From positions 2,294,001 through 2,358,000 of the forward strand of contig OZ245815.1 of NCBI GenBank assembly GCA_965228425.1: a DNA stretch of 64,000 bases. Direction: 5' to 3'. The notes beneath the pieces are model-generated. The model searched no databases and had not been told where the DNA came from. It saw only the letters and a program-made list of their open reading frames with translations. Below are positions 1-7,217 of this stretch, piece by piece (position 1 is the stretch's first letter; each line of letters starts with the position of its first letter). The position numbers and the translations under genes were made by a program. Origin of the DNA: JAJFJD01 sp965228425. Its GTDB lineage: Bacteria > Pseudomonadota > Alphaproteobacteria > UBA8366.

Positions 1-251
1 AAGCCATATCTACAGCTCCCTAACCTCGTATCGCCCGCGATTTTAACGGGATTTGGCGTAACTGCATCAGAATTGATGTTTTCAGAGAGGTGACTTTCGC
101 CGGTCCTACGGTAGCGGTAGTATTGTCGTTACGGTCGTGGATCGCGCCGTTTTTCGTCTTCAACCGGAATGGCAGGACGCATAGTCGGCGCTGTCAGGGC
201 GATGCCGCTTCCAACTGTTGTCGCAGCCCAAAATTATCGGACCAAATTTCT

Positions 252-1232
252 ATGTCGAGTGAAGAAGAAGACCTGACGATTGATCCGGCATTCCAACCGA
301 GTGCCGACGACGTCTCCTATGATCTTCAGCGGGCGATTTCGTCCGTCGTCGCGTTGCGGTCCCAGATTTCCGAAGACGCGCTGACCGCGTCCATGCTCGG
401 GACCGAGCGGGCGGGGCACGGTGTCGTCATCAGCGAGAAGGGCCACGTTCTGACGGTCGGCTATTTGGTGACCGAGGCTGAATCGATTTGGCTCGTCGAT
501 GTAAACGGCCTGGCGGTGCCCGGGCATGCCCTGGGCTATGACCAGGAAACGGGGCTTGGCCTAGTCCAAGCATTGGGTCAATTAAACGTTCCGCCGCTGC
601 CGATCGGGAGTTCAAGCGATCTTGCCGTGGGTGACCCGGTGATCCTGGCCGGGCATGGCGGCACACAGAATGCGACCAAGGCGAAAGTCGTCTCGAAGCG
701 GGAATTCGCCGGGTACTGGGAATATGTCCTCGACGAAGGCATTTTCACGTCGCCGCCGCATCCGTCGTGGGGCGGGGCGGCGCTGATCAATGCGGATGGC
801 GAACTCTGCGGTATCGGCTCGCTCTTCGTGCAGCAGTCGCTGCCGGGAAGCGAACGGCATGACGGCAATCTGATCATCCCGATCGACCTGTTAAAGCCGA
901 TCCTCGACGAATTGCTGCAGTTCGGACGGCGGCAGAAAGCGCCGCGGCCCTGGCTCGGCATGATCACGACCGAAGTGAACGATGCGCTGGTTGTGGCGGG
1001 GCTCGTGGACGGCGGCCCGGCCGATGAATCGGGGGTCTCGGTCGGCGATATCGTGCTCGGCGTCAATGGCGAGCCGGTTACCGATCTCGCCAATATGTTC
1101 CGCCAGATTTGGTCGCTTGGCTCGGCGGGGACGCAGGTTCCGCTGAATCTGCAGCGCGGCGCGGATCAAATGGACATCGTGGTCGATTCGGTGAGCCGGT
1201 ATGACATGCTGAAGGCGCCGAACCTGCATTGA
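252..1232 (+). CDS. HtrA/S1C-like pseudo-protease with PDZ domain, catalytic triad lost
   Basis: This 326-residue protein has the trypsin-like beta-barrel layout of DegP/HtrA (about residues 25-225) followed by one PDZ domain (about 233-315). Read against the DegP landmarks, none of the three catalytic residues is present. The NNHVV block reads VGYLV, so His is Tyr71. The SDIAL block reads TGLGL, so Asp is Gly101. The GNSGG block reads PSWGG, so Ser is Trp173. The framework GELxGI after the serine loop is intact. It is therefore predicted to bind peptides or partners and not to cut them. The ATG at 252 is preferred: the frame stays open to 90, but the upstream residues look non-coding and give no convincing signal peptide, so a cytoplasmic location is inferred. 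No strong ribosome-binding site is visible. Degenerate HtrA-like proteins of this kind are usually annotated as serine proteases in alphaproteobacteria. Confidence 0.82.
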   Translation: MSSEEEDLTIDPAFQPSADDVSYDLQRAISSVVALRSQISEDALTASMLGTERAGHGVVISEKGHVLTVGYLVTEAESIWLVDVNGLAVPGHALGYDQETGLGLVQALGQLNVPPLPIGSSSDLAVGDPVILAGHGGTQNATKAKVVSKREFAGYWEYVLDEGIFTSPPHPSWGGAALINADGELCGIGSLFVQQSLPGSERHDGNLIIPIDLLKPILDELLQFGRRQKAPRPWLGMITTEVNDALVVAGLVDGGPADESGVSVGDIVLGVNGEPVTDLANMFRQIWSLGSAGTQVPLNLQRGADQMDIVVDSVSRYDMLKAPNLH

Positions 1233-1252
1233 TCGGGATTTCGGATAGAAAA

Positions 1253-1297
1253 TTTGTCCGGACAAACCGTTGACTCCGGCCTGATAGCCTCAATAAT
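1253..1297 (+). promoter_or_regulatory. Perfect 14-bp palindrome plus sigma70-like promoter upstream of the TauD-type gene
   Basis: TTTGTCCGGACAAA at 1253-1266 is a perfect palindrome. Four bases further on lies a promoter-like pair: TTGACT at 1270-1275, a 16-bp spacer, and AATAAT at 1292-1297 (5/6 match to the -10 consensus). The predicted start is near 1304, giving a leader of about 57 nt to the ATG at 1361. A dimeric regulator bound there would sit just upstream of the polymerase. The half-site TTGTC resembles FadR-type GntR operators, but that assignment is inference. Confidence 0.5.
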
Positions 1298-1360
1298 CGA
1301 ACGGTCGGCGGGACGGCGTCTGCTGCATCCGTTACGGTGAAGTTTTGCGAGGGAGAAGCC

Positions 1361-2380
1361 ATGTCTTCCCAGGACCTTAAAGTCATTGACGACCCGGCAG
1401 CCTGGAAATCCTCGGATTTCAAAACACCGCGAAGCTGGGTCCGGACCCTGACCCCGGCCATGATCGATGATGTGGAATCGGCCATGCGGGGCGTGATGAA
1501 TGCGGAAATCCCCCTCCGGAACGTCCGGCGGGACCAGTTTCCGCTGACCGCGGCGGCCGAACTTGTCGAGGCGGCGCATGACGACCTGAACGAGGGCAGA
1601 GGCTTCACCGTTATTGGCGGCTGGCCGGTGGATCAGTACTCCGATGCGGAAAACCGGGTCGCCTATGCCGGTCTCGCGGCGCATTTGGGCGAGATCGTGG
1701 TGCAGAATTACGAAGGCGACTTCGTCGTCGATGTGGTCGACAAGGGTATTCCCTACAGTCACAAATCCCGCGGGTATAGCAGCAATAAACTGCTGCCTTT
1801 TCACACGGACGGTGCCGACTATGCGGGTTTGCTGTGTCTTGAGGTTGCGGCGCAAGGCGGGCTCAGCCTGTTGACCAGCGCGACCGCGGTCTACAATGAG
1901 ATCGTGCGCACCCGGCCGGAGCATATCGAGACGCTGATGCGCGGCTTCTATCATCACCGGCGCGGCCAGCATGATCCGGGCGAGCCGCCGCTGTCGCCGG
2001 AACGAATCCCGGTGTTCAGTTTCCACAACGGTTACCTGCACTGCTGCTACAATCGGAACCCGATCGATTGGGCGCAGAAGGAAGGCATCACGTTGTCGGA
2101 TCACGAGGTCCAGGTGTTGGATTACTTCGATGAAATCTGTGCACGGCCGGATATGCAGCTCTCGATGGGGCTGCAGAAGGGCGATATGCAATTCCTCAAC
2201 AACTACCTCATCCTGCATTCCCGAACCGAGTATCGGGACGGCGCCGACGCCAAGCGCCATCTCGTGCGGCTTTGGCTCGACGATTCAACAGGCCGGCGCA
2301 ATGGGTTGAGCTTACTTGATCTTTATGTGCCCGCCGCGTCGCGTTTCACAACCGCATCGGGAAACGCTACCACGGCCTGA
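1361..2380 (+). CDS. TauD/TfdA-family Fe(II)/2-oxoglutarate dioxygenase
   Basis: This 339-residue protein belongs to the TauD/TfdA/gamma-butyrobetaine-hydroxylase superfamily, which hydroxylates small substrates with O2 and 2-oxoglutarate. The iron ligands are visible: H148-x-D150 in LPFHTDGAD and the distal His286 in YLILHSR, with Arg304 in the RHLVRLWLD strand placed to bind 2-oxoglutarate. The ATG at 1361 follows a good ribosome-binding site (GAGGGAGA); a GTG at 1337 in the same frame is less likely. A palindrome and promoter-like elements lie just upstream. The substrate cannot be told from sequence. The ornithine-cyclodeaminase-like gene follows on the same strand after 66 bp, so a shared amino-acid or betaine-like catabolic role is possible. 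Confidence 0.88.
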   Translation: MSSQDLKVIDDPAAWKSSDFKTPRSWVRTLTPAMIDDVESAMRGVMNAEIPLRNVRRDQFPLTAAAELVEAAHDDLNEGRGFTVIGGWPVDQYSDAENRVAYAGLAAHLGEIVVQNYEGDFVVDVVDKGIPYSHKSRGYSSNKLLPFHTDGADYAGLLCLEVAAQGGLSLLTSATAVYNEIVRTRPEHIETLMRGFYHHRRGQHDPGEPPLSPERIPVFSFHNGYLHCCYNRNPIDWAQKEGITLSDHEVQVLDYFDEICARPDMQLSMGLQKGDMQFLNNYLILHSRTEYRDGADAKRHLVRLWLDDSTGRRNGLSLLDLYVPAASRFTTASGNATTA

Positions 2381-2406
2381 TCGCTCGGGAGCCTTGGCGA
2401 TTTGCG

Positions 2407-2437
2407 TTGACCGCCACGGCGTCCAGCGCCCTATGAT
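2407..2437 (+). promoter_or_regulatory. Possible promoter giving a near-leaderless transcript of the ornithine-cyclodeaminase-like gene
   Basis: TTGACC at 2407-2412 and TATGAT at 2432-2437 look like -35 and -10 boxes, but the spacer is 19 bp, longer than the ideal 17. Transcription would begin near 2444, only three bases before the ATG at 2447, and no Shine-Dalgarno is visible. If real, the message is essentially leaderless. Confidence 0.25.
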
Positions 2438-2446
2438 GGCGGTATC

Positions 2447-3394
2447 ATGATTCAAGTAGATGAAGCGCGTACCCGCGCCTTGTTGCCCTGGCGACCGCTC
2501 GTCGAGGCGATCCGTGAAATTTTCCGCGCCGACTGTGAGATGCCGGCCAAACACCAGCATTTCATCGAGGTGCCGGGCGAGCGCGACGGCAAGCTGATGC
2601 TGATGCCGGCCTGGTCGACGGGCGGGAACATCGCGGTGAAAATCGTCGATGTCTTTCCCGGCAACGCGGAACGCGGCATCCCGGCGGTCAACGGTGCGGT
2701 GCTGCTGTTGGACGGCACGAACGGACAGGTCCTGGCCTTGATCGACGGCGGGGAAGTCACCGCCCGGCGCACGTCGGCGACCTCGGCGTTGGCGGCGGAC
2801 TACCTGGCGCGGCCGGATAGCGCCCATCTCGTGGTTCTGGGAACGGGCCGGATCGCAGTGGACAACCTGGTGGACGCCCACGCGTCGGTACGGCCGATCC
2901 GCCGCGTTACCTACTGGGGCCGGAACCCCGAGAAGGCGGAAGCCGCCGCGGCCAAGGCGCGGGAGAGCGGATACGATGCCGGCGCGACGACGGATCTCGC
3001 CACCGCGGTCGGCGAAGCGGACATCGTATCGACTGCCACGATCGCGCAGGAACCGGTTCTGCGCGGCGATTGGCTTCGGCCAGGAACGCATGTCGATCTG
3101 CTCGGCAATTATTCCAGCGAAAGCCGGGAGGCCGACGACATGGTGATCTCACGCGGCACCGTGTTTATCGATACGCCGGCGGCGTTGAAAGCGACCGGCG
3201 ATCTGGTGCTGCCGCTCGCCTCTGGCGTGCTGAGGGAAGACGATATCGCCGGCGATCTATTCGCCCTGACGCGCGGTGCGCATCCGGGCCGCCGCGACGA
3301 TGCGGAAATCACGGTCTTCAAGTCGGTGGGGGCGGCGGTAGAAGATCTTGCCGCCGCCCAACTGGTCTACGCGCAGAGTCAGGCCGGATCCTAG
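2447..3394 (+). CDS. Ornithine cyclodeaminase / mu-crystallin family protein
   Basis: A 315-residue member of the OCD/mu-crystallin family. These NAD(P)-dependent enzymes act on imino or amino acids (ornithine cyclodeaminase, alanine dehydrogenase, ketimine reductase). The N-terminal half has the family hallmarks: a conserved Lys in the NIAVKIV strand, the PAVNGAVLLLDG strand and the ARRTSATSALAADYLAR helix. The Rossmann nucleotide-binding loop VLGTGRIAVDNL (about residues 122-133) follows. The specific reaction is not determined. The stop codon is shared with the opposing dehydrogenase gene through the palindrome CTAG at 3391-3394, so the two genes converge with a 4-bp overlap and no space for a terminator. 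Confidence 0.88.
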   Translation: MIQVDEARTRALLPWRPLVEAIREIFRADCEMPAKHQHFIEVPGERDGKLMLMPAWSTGGNIAVKIVDVFPGNAERGIPAVNGAVLLLDGTNGQVLALIDGGEVTARRTSATSALAADYLARPDSAHLVVLGTGRIAVDNLVDAHASVRPIRRVTYWGRNPEKAEAAAAKARESGYDAGATTDLATAVGEADIVSTATIAQEPVLRGDWLRPGTHVDLLGNYSSESREADDMVISRGTVFIDTPAALKATGDLVLPLASGVLREDDIAGDLFALTRGAHPGRRDDAEITVFKSVGAAVEDLAAAQLVYAQSQAGS

Positions 3395-4449
3395 CCTTCG
3401 ATGCGTTTCGCGACGGCGTCGCCGAAGGCGTCGGTCCCGAGCGGCCCGCCGAGATCGGTCGTCCGTCCCGACTCTTCGCCGAGTTGCGTCTCGATGATGT
3501 CGTCGATTCGCTTGGCCGCCTCGCGCAATTCCGGGCGGTCGTGCCGGGTGCCCAGCCAGTCCAGCAGCATGCCGCAGGACAGGATCATCGCCGTCGGGTT
3601 GGCGATGTTCTGCCCGGCGATGTCCGGCGCCGAGCCGTGCGCCGCCTGGGCGATACAATGCTCGGCGCCGGCGTTGATCGACGGGCCGAGCCCCAGGCCG
3701 CCCGATAGTTCCGCGGCCAGGTCGGACAGGATGTCGCCATACATGTTGGTGGTGACGATCACGTCGAAGAATTCCGGCTTCCGCACGAGCAGGGCGGCCA
3801 TCGCGTCGATGAAATACTCATCGATGTCGAGTTTGTAGTCCGACGCCACCTCTTTCACCGTGTTAGTGAACAGGCCGTCGGACAGCTTCATGACGTTGCC
3901 TTTGTGAACGATCGTCAGTTTGCCGCTGCGTTGTTCGGCCAGTTTGCAGGCGGCCTCGGCGATGCGCGCGGAGCCTTCGCGGGTGATCTTGCGCATTGAA
4001 ACGGCAAGGTCCGGGGTCGGCATGAATTCGCCGCTGCCGACCGCCATGTTGCGGTCCGCATAGAAGCCTTCGGTGTTCTCGCGCGCGATGACCACGTCCA
4101 TTTCCTTCACATGCGCGGGCACGCCGGGCCGGACCCGTGACGGCCGGATATTGGCGAAAAGGTCCAGCGCTTTCCGGGTGCCGCCCGACGGATTGACGCC
4201 GCCGTCCTCCGGTGCGGGATAGATCGCGGTGTGCAGCGGACCGAGGATGACCCCGTCGCTCGCCTTCATTTTCGCGATCGTTTCCTCCGGGAAGGTGTGG
4301 CCTTGGCTTTCCAGGCTCTCCAACCCGATTTCGCCGTATTCCAGTTCGAGGCCGAGGTTGAACCGGCGGCTGACCGACTGCACGACGGTTTCAGCGGCGG
4401 CAACGATTTCAGGGCCGATGCCGTCTCCTTTGAGGACGAGTATTTTCAT
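3391..4449 (-). CDS. Isocitrate/isopropylmalate/tartrate dehydrogenase family protein
   Basis: A 352-residue beta-decarboxylating dehydrogenase of the IDH/IMDH superfamily. Visible hallmarks are the N-terminal GDGIGPEI motif, the HKGNVMKLSDGLF segment, and the metal/substrate region TTNMYGDILSDLAAEL, followed by AAHGSAPDIAGQNIANPTA. The family oxidises a 2-hydroxyacid next to a carboxylate and decarboxylates it using NAD(P)+. Length fits isopropylmalate, tartrate or homoisocitrate-type enzymes better than the larger NADP-IDH. No leuCD genes are nearby, so a leucine-pathway role is not supported by context. It converges on the OCD-like gene with overlapping stop codons. Confidence 0.88.
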   Translation of the reverse strand: MKILVLKGDGIGPEIVAAAETVVQSVSRRFNLGLELEYGEIGLESLESQGHTFPEETIAKMKASDGVILGPLHTAIYPAPEDGGVNPSGGTRKALDLFANIRPSRVRPGVPAHVKEMDVVIARENTEGFYADRNMAVGSGEFMPTPDLAVSMRKITREGSARIAEAACKLAEQRSGKLTIVHKGNVMKLSDGLFTNTVKEVASDYKLDIDEYFIDAMAALLVRKPEFFDVIVTTNMYGDILSDLAAELSGGLGLGPSINAGAEHCIAQAAHGSAPDIAGQNIANPTAMILSCGMLLDWLGTRHDRPELREAAKRIDDIIETQLGEESGRTTDLGGPLGTDAFGDAVAKRIEG

Positions 4450-4496
4450 GTCTTTTTATATCCTTAGAGTAGGAGATTCAGAGGTTTGGTGAGCTG

Positions 4497-5021
4497 CTAT
4501 CCTTTTGGCCTGCGGTCGACCAATTCCGCCGATTCGATATACCAAGGGGTCGAATCGTCGCGGCAGACGGTCAGGTCTTCCGTCGCGATTTCCGATGCGG
4601 TCGTGACCTCGCTGCGCAAGACCCGGCAGGTGGAGGTCGCCTGCAGGTCGACCTCGTTCAGACGGGTCATTTTACCCGTCGTGCCGGTGTTCGGGTTCGA
4701 CCATTCGACCAGTTGGCCGCGCGGTGCGACGGCCGCCTTGTCGATGGCCTTGTCGAAAAATACCGTGTCCCGCTTTTCGAGATAGGGTGCGGCAACGACG
4801 CCCACCGCAACGCCACCGAGGCCGAGCCCGGCTTCCGCGGCGGAACTGCCGATCGCAGATCCAGCCATAAGACCCGCTGTGCCCGCGACCAGCGGGGCGC
4901 CGACGCGATGGGGATGTTCGTTGATATAGTTGGCCGTATCCGCACAACCCGCGATGAGGGCCGTGAGGCCGAGCGCCGCCGCGACGGAAATCAGAGGCCG
5001 GATTTTTCTTTGTCGGGTCAA
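4497..5021 (-). CDS. Small glycine-zipper-like surface lipoprotein
   Basis: This 174-residue protein starts with a basic n-region and a hydrophobic stretch ending in the lipobox LIAGC (Cys about residue 26), so it should be lipidated after signal peptidase II cleavage. The next 50 residues are rich in Gly and Ala with small-residue spacing (GTAGLMAGSAIGSS, GLGLGGVAVGVVAA), like the glycine-zipper segments of 17-kDa surface antigens. The C-terminal part, with GQLVEWSNPNTGTTGKM and two cysteines, resembles the RT0821/Lpp0805 surface-protein domain of alphaproteobacteria. A structural outer-membrane role is likely but not proven. It is followed on the same strand by no related gene. Confidence 0.75.
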   Translation of the reverse strand: MTRQRKIRPLISVAAALGLTALIAGCADTANYINEHPHRVGAPLVAGTAGLMAGSAIGSSAAEAGLGLGGVAVGVVAAPYLEKRDTVFFDKAIDKAAVAPRGQLVEWSNPNTGTTGKMTRLNEVDLQATSTCRVLRSEVTTASEIATEDLTVCRDDSTPWYIESAELVDRRPKG

Positions 5022-5043
5022 TCGATCGCTCCTTTCGGCGCCG

Positions 5044-5808
5044 TCAAACCGTCGCCACCATGAAGAGCCGGTTGAACGGGAAAATCGTTTTCCCGTCCGC
5101 TTGTTTCGGGTACGCCTCCCGCAACCGGCGGCGGTACTCCGCCTCGAAGTCGTTTCGCTGCGGCTCCTCGAGCGGTTCCAGGAATTGCGGCAGCCATGTG
5201 CCTTTGGTGAATTCCGCCACCGGGTCGTCGCCTTCCACGACCTGTTGATACTGTATCTTCCAGATATCGAGTTCCTGGACCCGGTGTGCGAGCAGCTCGT
5301 AGTAGAACCCAGGTTCCTTGGTCGGCGGCTCCTTGATCAAAGGTTCGATCGCCGCCCGCCACGGGCCGCCGCGCGCGACCTCCTCGATCAACGTATGCGA
5401 CGGTTCCCGGAAATTCGCCGGCATCTGGACCGCGAAATGGCCGCCGGATTTGACGTGGCCGAGAAGGGCGGGGAACAGCGTCTCGTGGTGATCGAGCCAA
5501 TGCATCGCGGCGTTAGAAAACAACACGTCGACCTTGCCATCCGGCTGCCACGTCGCGATGTCGCCTTCGGACCACTCGATGTCGGGGCTTTCCTGCCGTG
5601 CCCGTTCGAGCATTTCCGGCGAACTGTCCACCGCGGTGATCCGGGCGTTGGGCCACGTCTGGCGGAGGATCTTGGTGCCGTTGCCGGCCCCGCATCCGAG
5701 GTCGACCACGACGTCCGGGTCCTCCGCGGGAATACGTGCCAGCAGATCGAGAACGGGCCGCAGGCGGTGTCCGGCAAAGGCGAGATATTGTCGGGGATCC
5801 CAGGTCAT
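5044..5808 (-). CDS. tam: Trans-aconitate 2-methyltransferase
   Basis: A 254-residue class I SAM-dependent methyltransferase. The start MTWDPRQYLAF, the SAM loop VVDLGCGAGNGT (about residues 33-44), the acidic AVDSS strand end and the SNAAMHWLDHH motif are those of Tam. Tam methylates trans-aconitate, a spontaneous by-product that inhibits the citrate-cycle aconitase. Length matches E. coli Tam. Its ATG overlaps the stop of the upstream flavin oxidoreductase as ATGA, so the two are translationally coupled in one operon. Confidence 0.9.
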   Translation of the reverse strand: MTWDPRQYLAFAGHRLRPVLDLLARIPAEDPDVVVDLGCGAGNGTKILRQTWPNARITAVDSSPEMLERARQESPDIEWSEGDIATWQPDGKVDVLFSNAAMHWLDHHETLFPALLGHVKSGGHFAVQMPANFREPSHTLIEEVARGGPWRAAIEPLIKEPPTKEPGFYYELLAHRVQELDIWKIQYQQVVEGDDPVAEFTKGTWLPQFLEPLEEPQRNDFEAEYRRRLREAYPKQADGKTIFPFNRLFMVATV

Positions 5809-6851
5809 TCTGCGGCTTCCGTTTCCGGTCGTTCTGGATTCAGGGCGAACGCGTCCGCCAGCAGGGCATAGGATCGCTTGCGATCGGCGAAGTTGTAGAC
5901 ATTCGTGATGACGACCAATTCATCGACATTGTACCGGTCGGCCAGTTCCAGCAACTGCGACTTGACCTGAACCGGATCGCCCAGAATCGTCCGGGCGCGG
6001 TTGTAGTCGACACGCTGCTGCTCCGGCGGGGAATAGCGGTAGGCCTCCGCTTCCTCGATCGACGGCATCGGACCGTGATATCCCTGATCGGCGCGCAGCC
6101 GTTGCAGGTCGCGGGTCTTGGCGATGCGTTCGGCGTCAGCCTCGGTGTCCGCGCAGACGACGAAGACACCGATATTGCCGATCGGTTTCGGTACGCCGGG
6201 CGAGGGCTGGAATTTCTCGAAATAGGACTGCATGACCTGCTCGCCGCCGACGGGATTGATGAAATGGGCGAAGGAGAAAGCGAGACCGAAATGTGCCGCA
6301 TAAGCGCCGCTGTAATCGCTCGACCCCAGCAGCCAAATCGGCGGGATATTTTCGATTTTCGGTCGTGCCTTGACCTGGCCTAGCGGGTGATCGGCCGGGG
6401 TCGAGTCGGTGAGAAACCCGTTCAGGTCCTGGATCATGTTCGGAAAATATTCGGCGCCGATCTTCGATCCGTAGGCCAGCGCCCGCGACGTCGCGAAGTC
6501 GCTGCCCGGCGCGCGCCCGATGCCGAGATCGACGCGGCCGGGGAACAGAGTCTCGAGCAGGCGGAAATTCTCCGCGACCTTGTAGGGGCTGTAGTGGGGC
6601 AGCATGACGCCGCCCGACCCGACCCGAATATGGGAGGTTTCCGCGCCGATACGCGTGATCATGATCTCCGGCGAGGGGCCGGCGAGACCTTCACTGCCGT
6701 GGTGTTCCGCAAGCCAATACCGGTGATAGCCCAAGGCCTCGACATGCTGGGCCAGTTCGATCGACTCGTTCAGCGCGTCCGCGGCGGTGCCGCCTTCACG
6801 GATCGGGGACTGATCGAGGACACTCAGTCGAACGGTACGATCTTCCGCCAT
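5805..6851 (-). CDS. LLM-class flavin-dependent oxidoreductase (luciferase-like)
   Basis: This 348-residue protein belongs to the bacterial-luciferase-like (LLM) superfamily, close to the YhbW/MsnO8 group. It begins LSVLDQSPIREG, has the barrel motifs YHRYWLAEHHG and GSGGVMLPHYSPYKVAE, and the LGIGRAPGSD loop, all typical of these FMN/F420-type enzymes. The substrate is unknown. The tam gene follows with a 4-bp ATGA overlap. The 90-bp spacer to the divergent DUF3572 gene contains the palindrome GCCCTAGGGC (about 6889-6898). Confidence 0.85.
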   Translation of the reverse strand: MAEDRTVRLSVLDQSPIREGGTAADALNESIELAQHVEALGYHRYWLAEHHGSEGLAGPSPEIMITRIGAETSHIRVGSGGVMLPHYSPYKVAENFRLLETLFPGRVDLGIGRAPGSDFATSRALAYGSKIGAEYFPNMIQDLNGFLTDSTPADHPLGQVKARPKIENIPPIWLLGSSDYSGAYAAHFGLAFSFAHFINPVGGEQVMQSYFEKFQPSPGVPKPIGNIGVFVVCADTEADAERIAKTRDLQRLRADQGYHGPMPSIEEAEAYRYSPPEQQRVDYNRARTILGDPVQVKSQLLELADRYNVDELVVITNVYNFADRKRSYALLADAFALNPERPETEAAE

Positions 6852-6941
6852 GGATGACTTTCACGCGTTGCGATGGCACTCTTGCCCTAGGGCATTTCGA
6901 TAGATATAGCGCGGAATACGCCGGAGGTCACAATCCCCCCA

Positions 6942-7211
6942 TTGGACGCGGAAAATGCGGAAGCATTGGCATTGCGCGCCTTGGCCTATGTAGCCGGCGA
7001 CGAGGAGCGGTTGCGGCGATTCTTGCTGTTAAGCGGCTTAACGCTGGACGAGTTGCGGGATCGCGCGGCCGACCCGAGAACCTTGTCGGGTGTCCTCGAT
7101 CACCTAATGTCCGACGAGCGGCTGTTGATGGCTTTCGCCGAAGCTGAGGAGATCGACCCCGCTCTGATTCCATCCTCCCGGCGGTTCCTGCCGGGTGTAC
7201 CGATCGAGTAG
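6942..7211 (+). CDS. DUF3572 family protein
   Basis: An 89-residue acidic, helical protein matching DUF3572: an N-terminal ALALRALAYVA helix, then RFLLLSGLTLDELR, and the block LDHLMSDERLLMAFAEAEEIDP. The family is small, largely alphaproteobacterial and of unknown function. The start is TTG at 6942; a GGAGG lies at 6923-6927, about 14 nt upstream, which is longer than ideal, so the start is only probable. The TPR/glycosyltransferase gene begins 6 bp after its stop, indicating one transcript. Confidence 0.8.
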   Translation: MDAENAEALALRALAYVAGDEERLRRFLLLSGLTLDELRDRAADPRTLSGVLDHLMSDERLLMAFAEAEEIDPALIPSSRRFLPGVPIE

Positions 7212-7217
7212 TCGCCC

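Noticed and set aside
1166..2260. 364-codon minus-strand ORF opposite the TauD-type gene
   Set aside because: Shadow; the plus-strand frame has iron-binding residues and a ribosome site.
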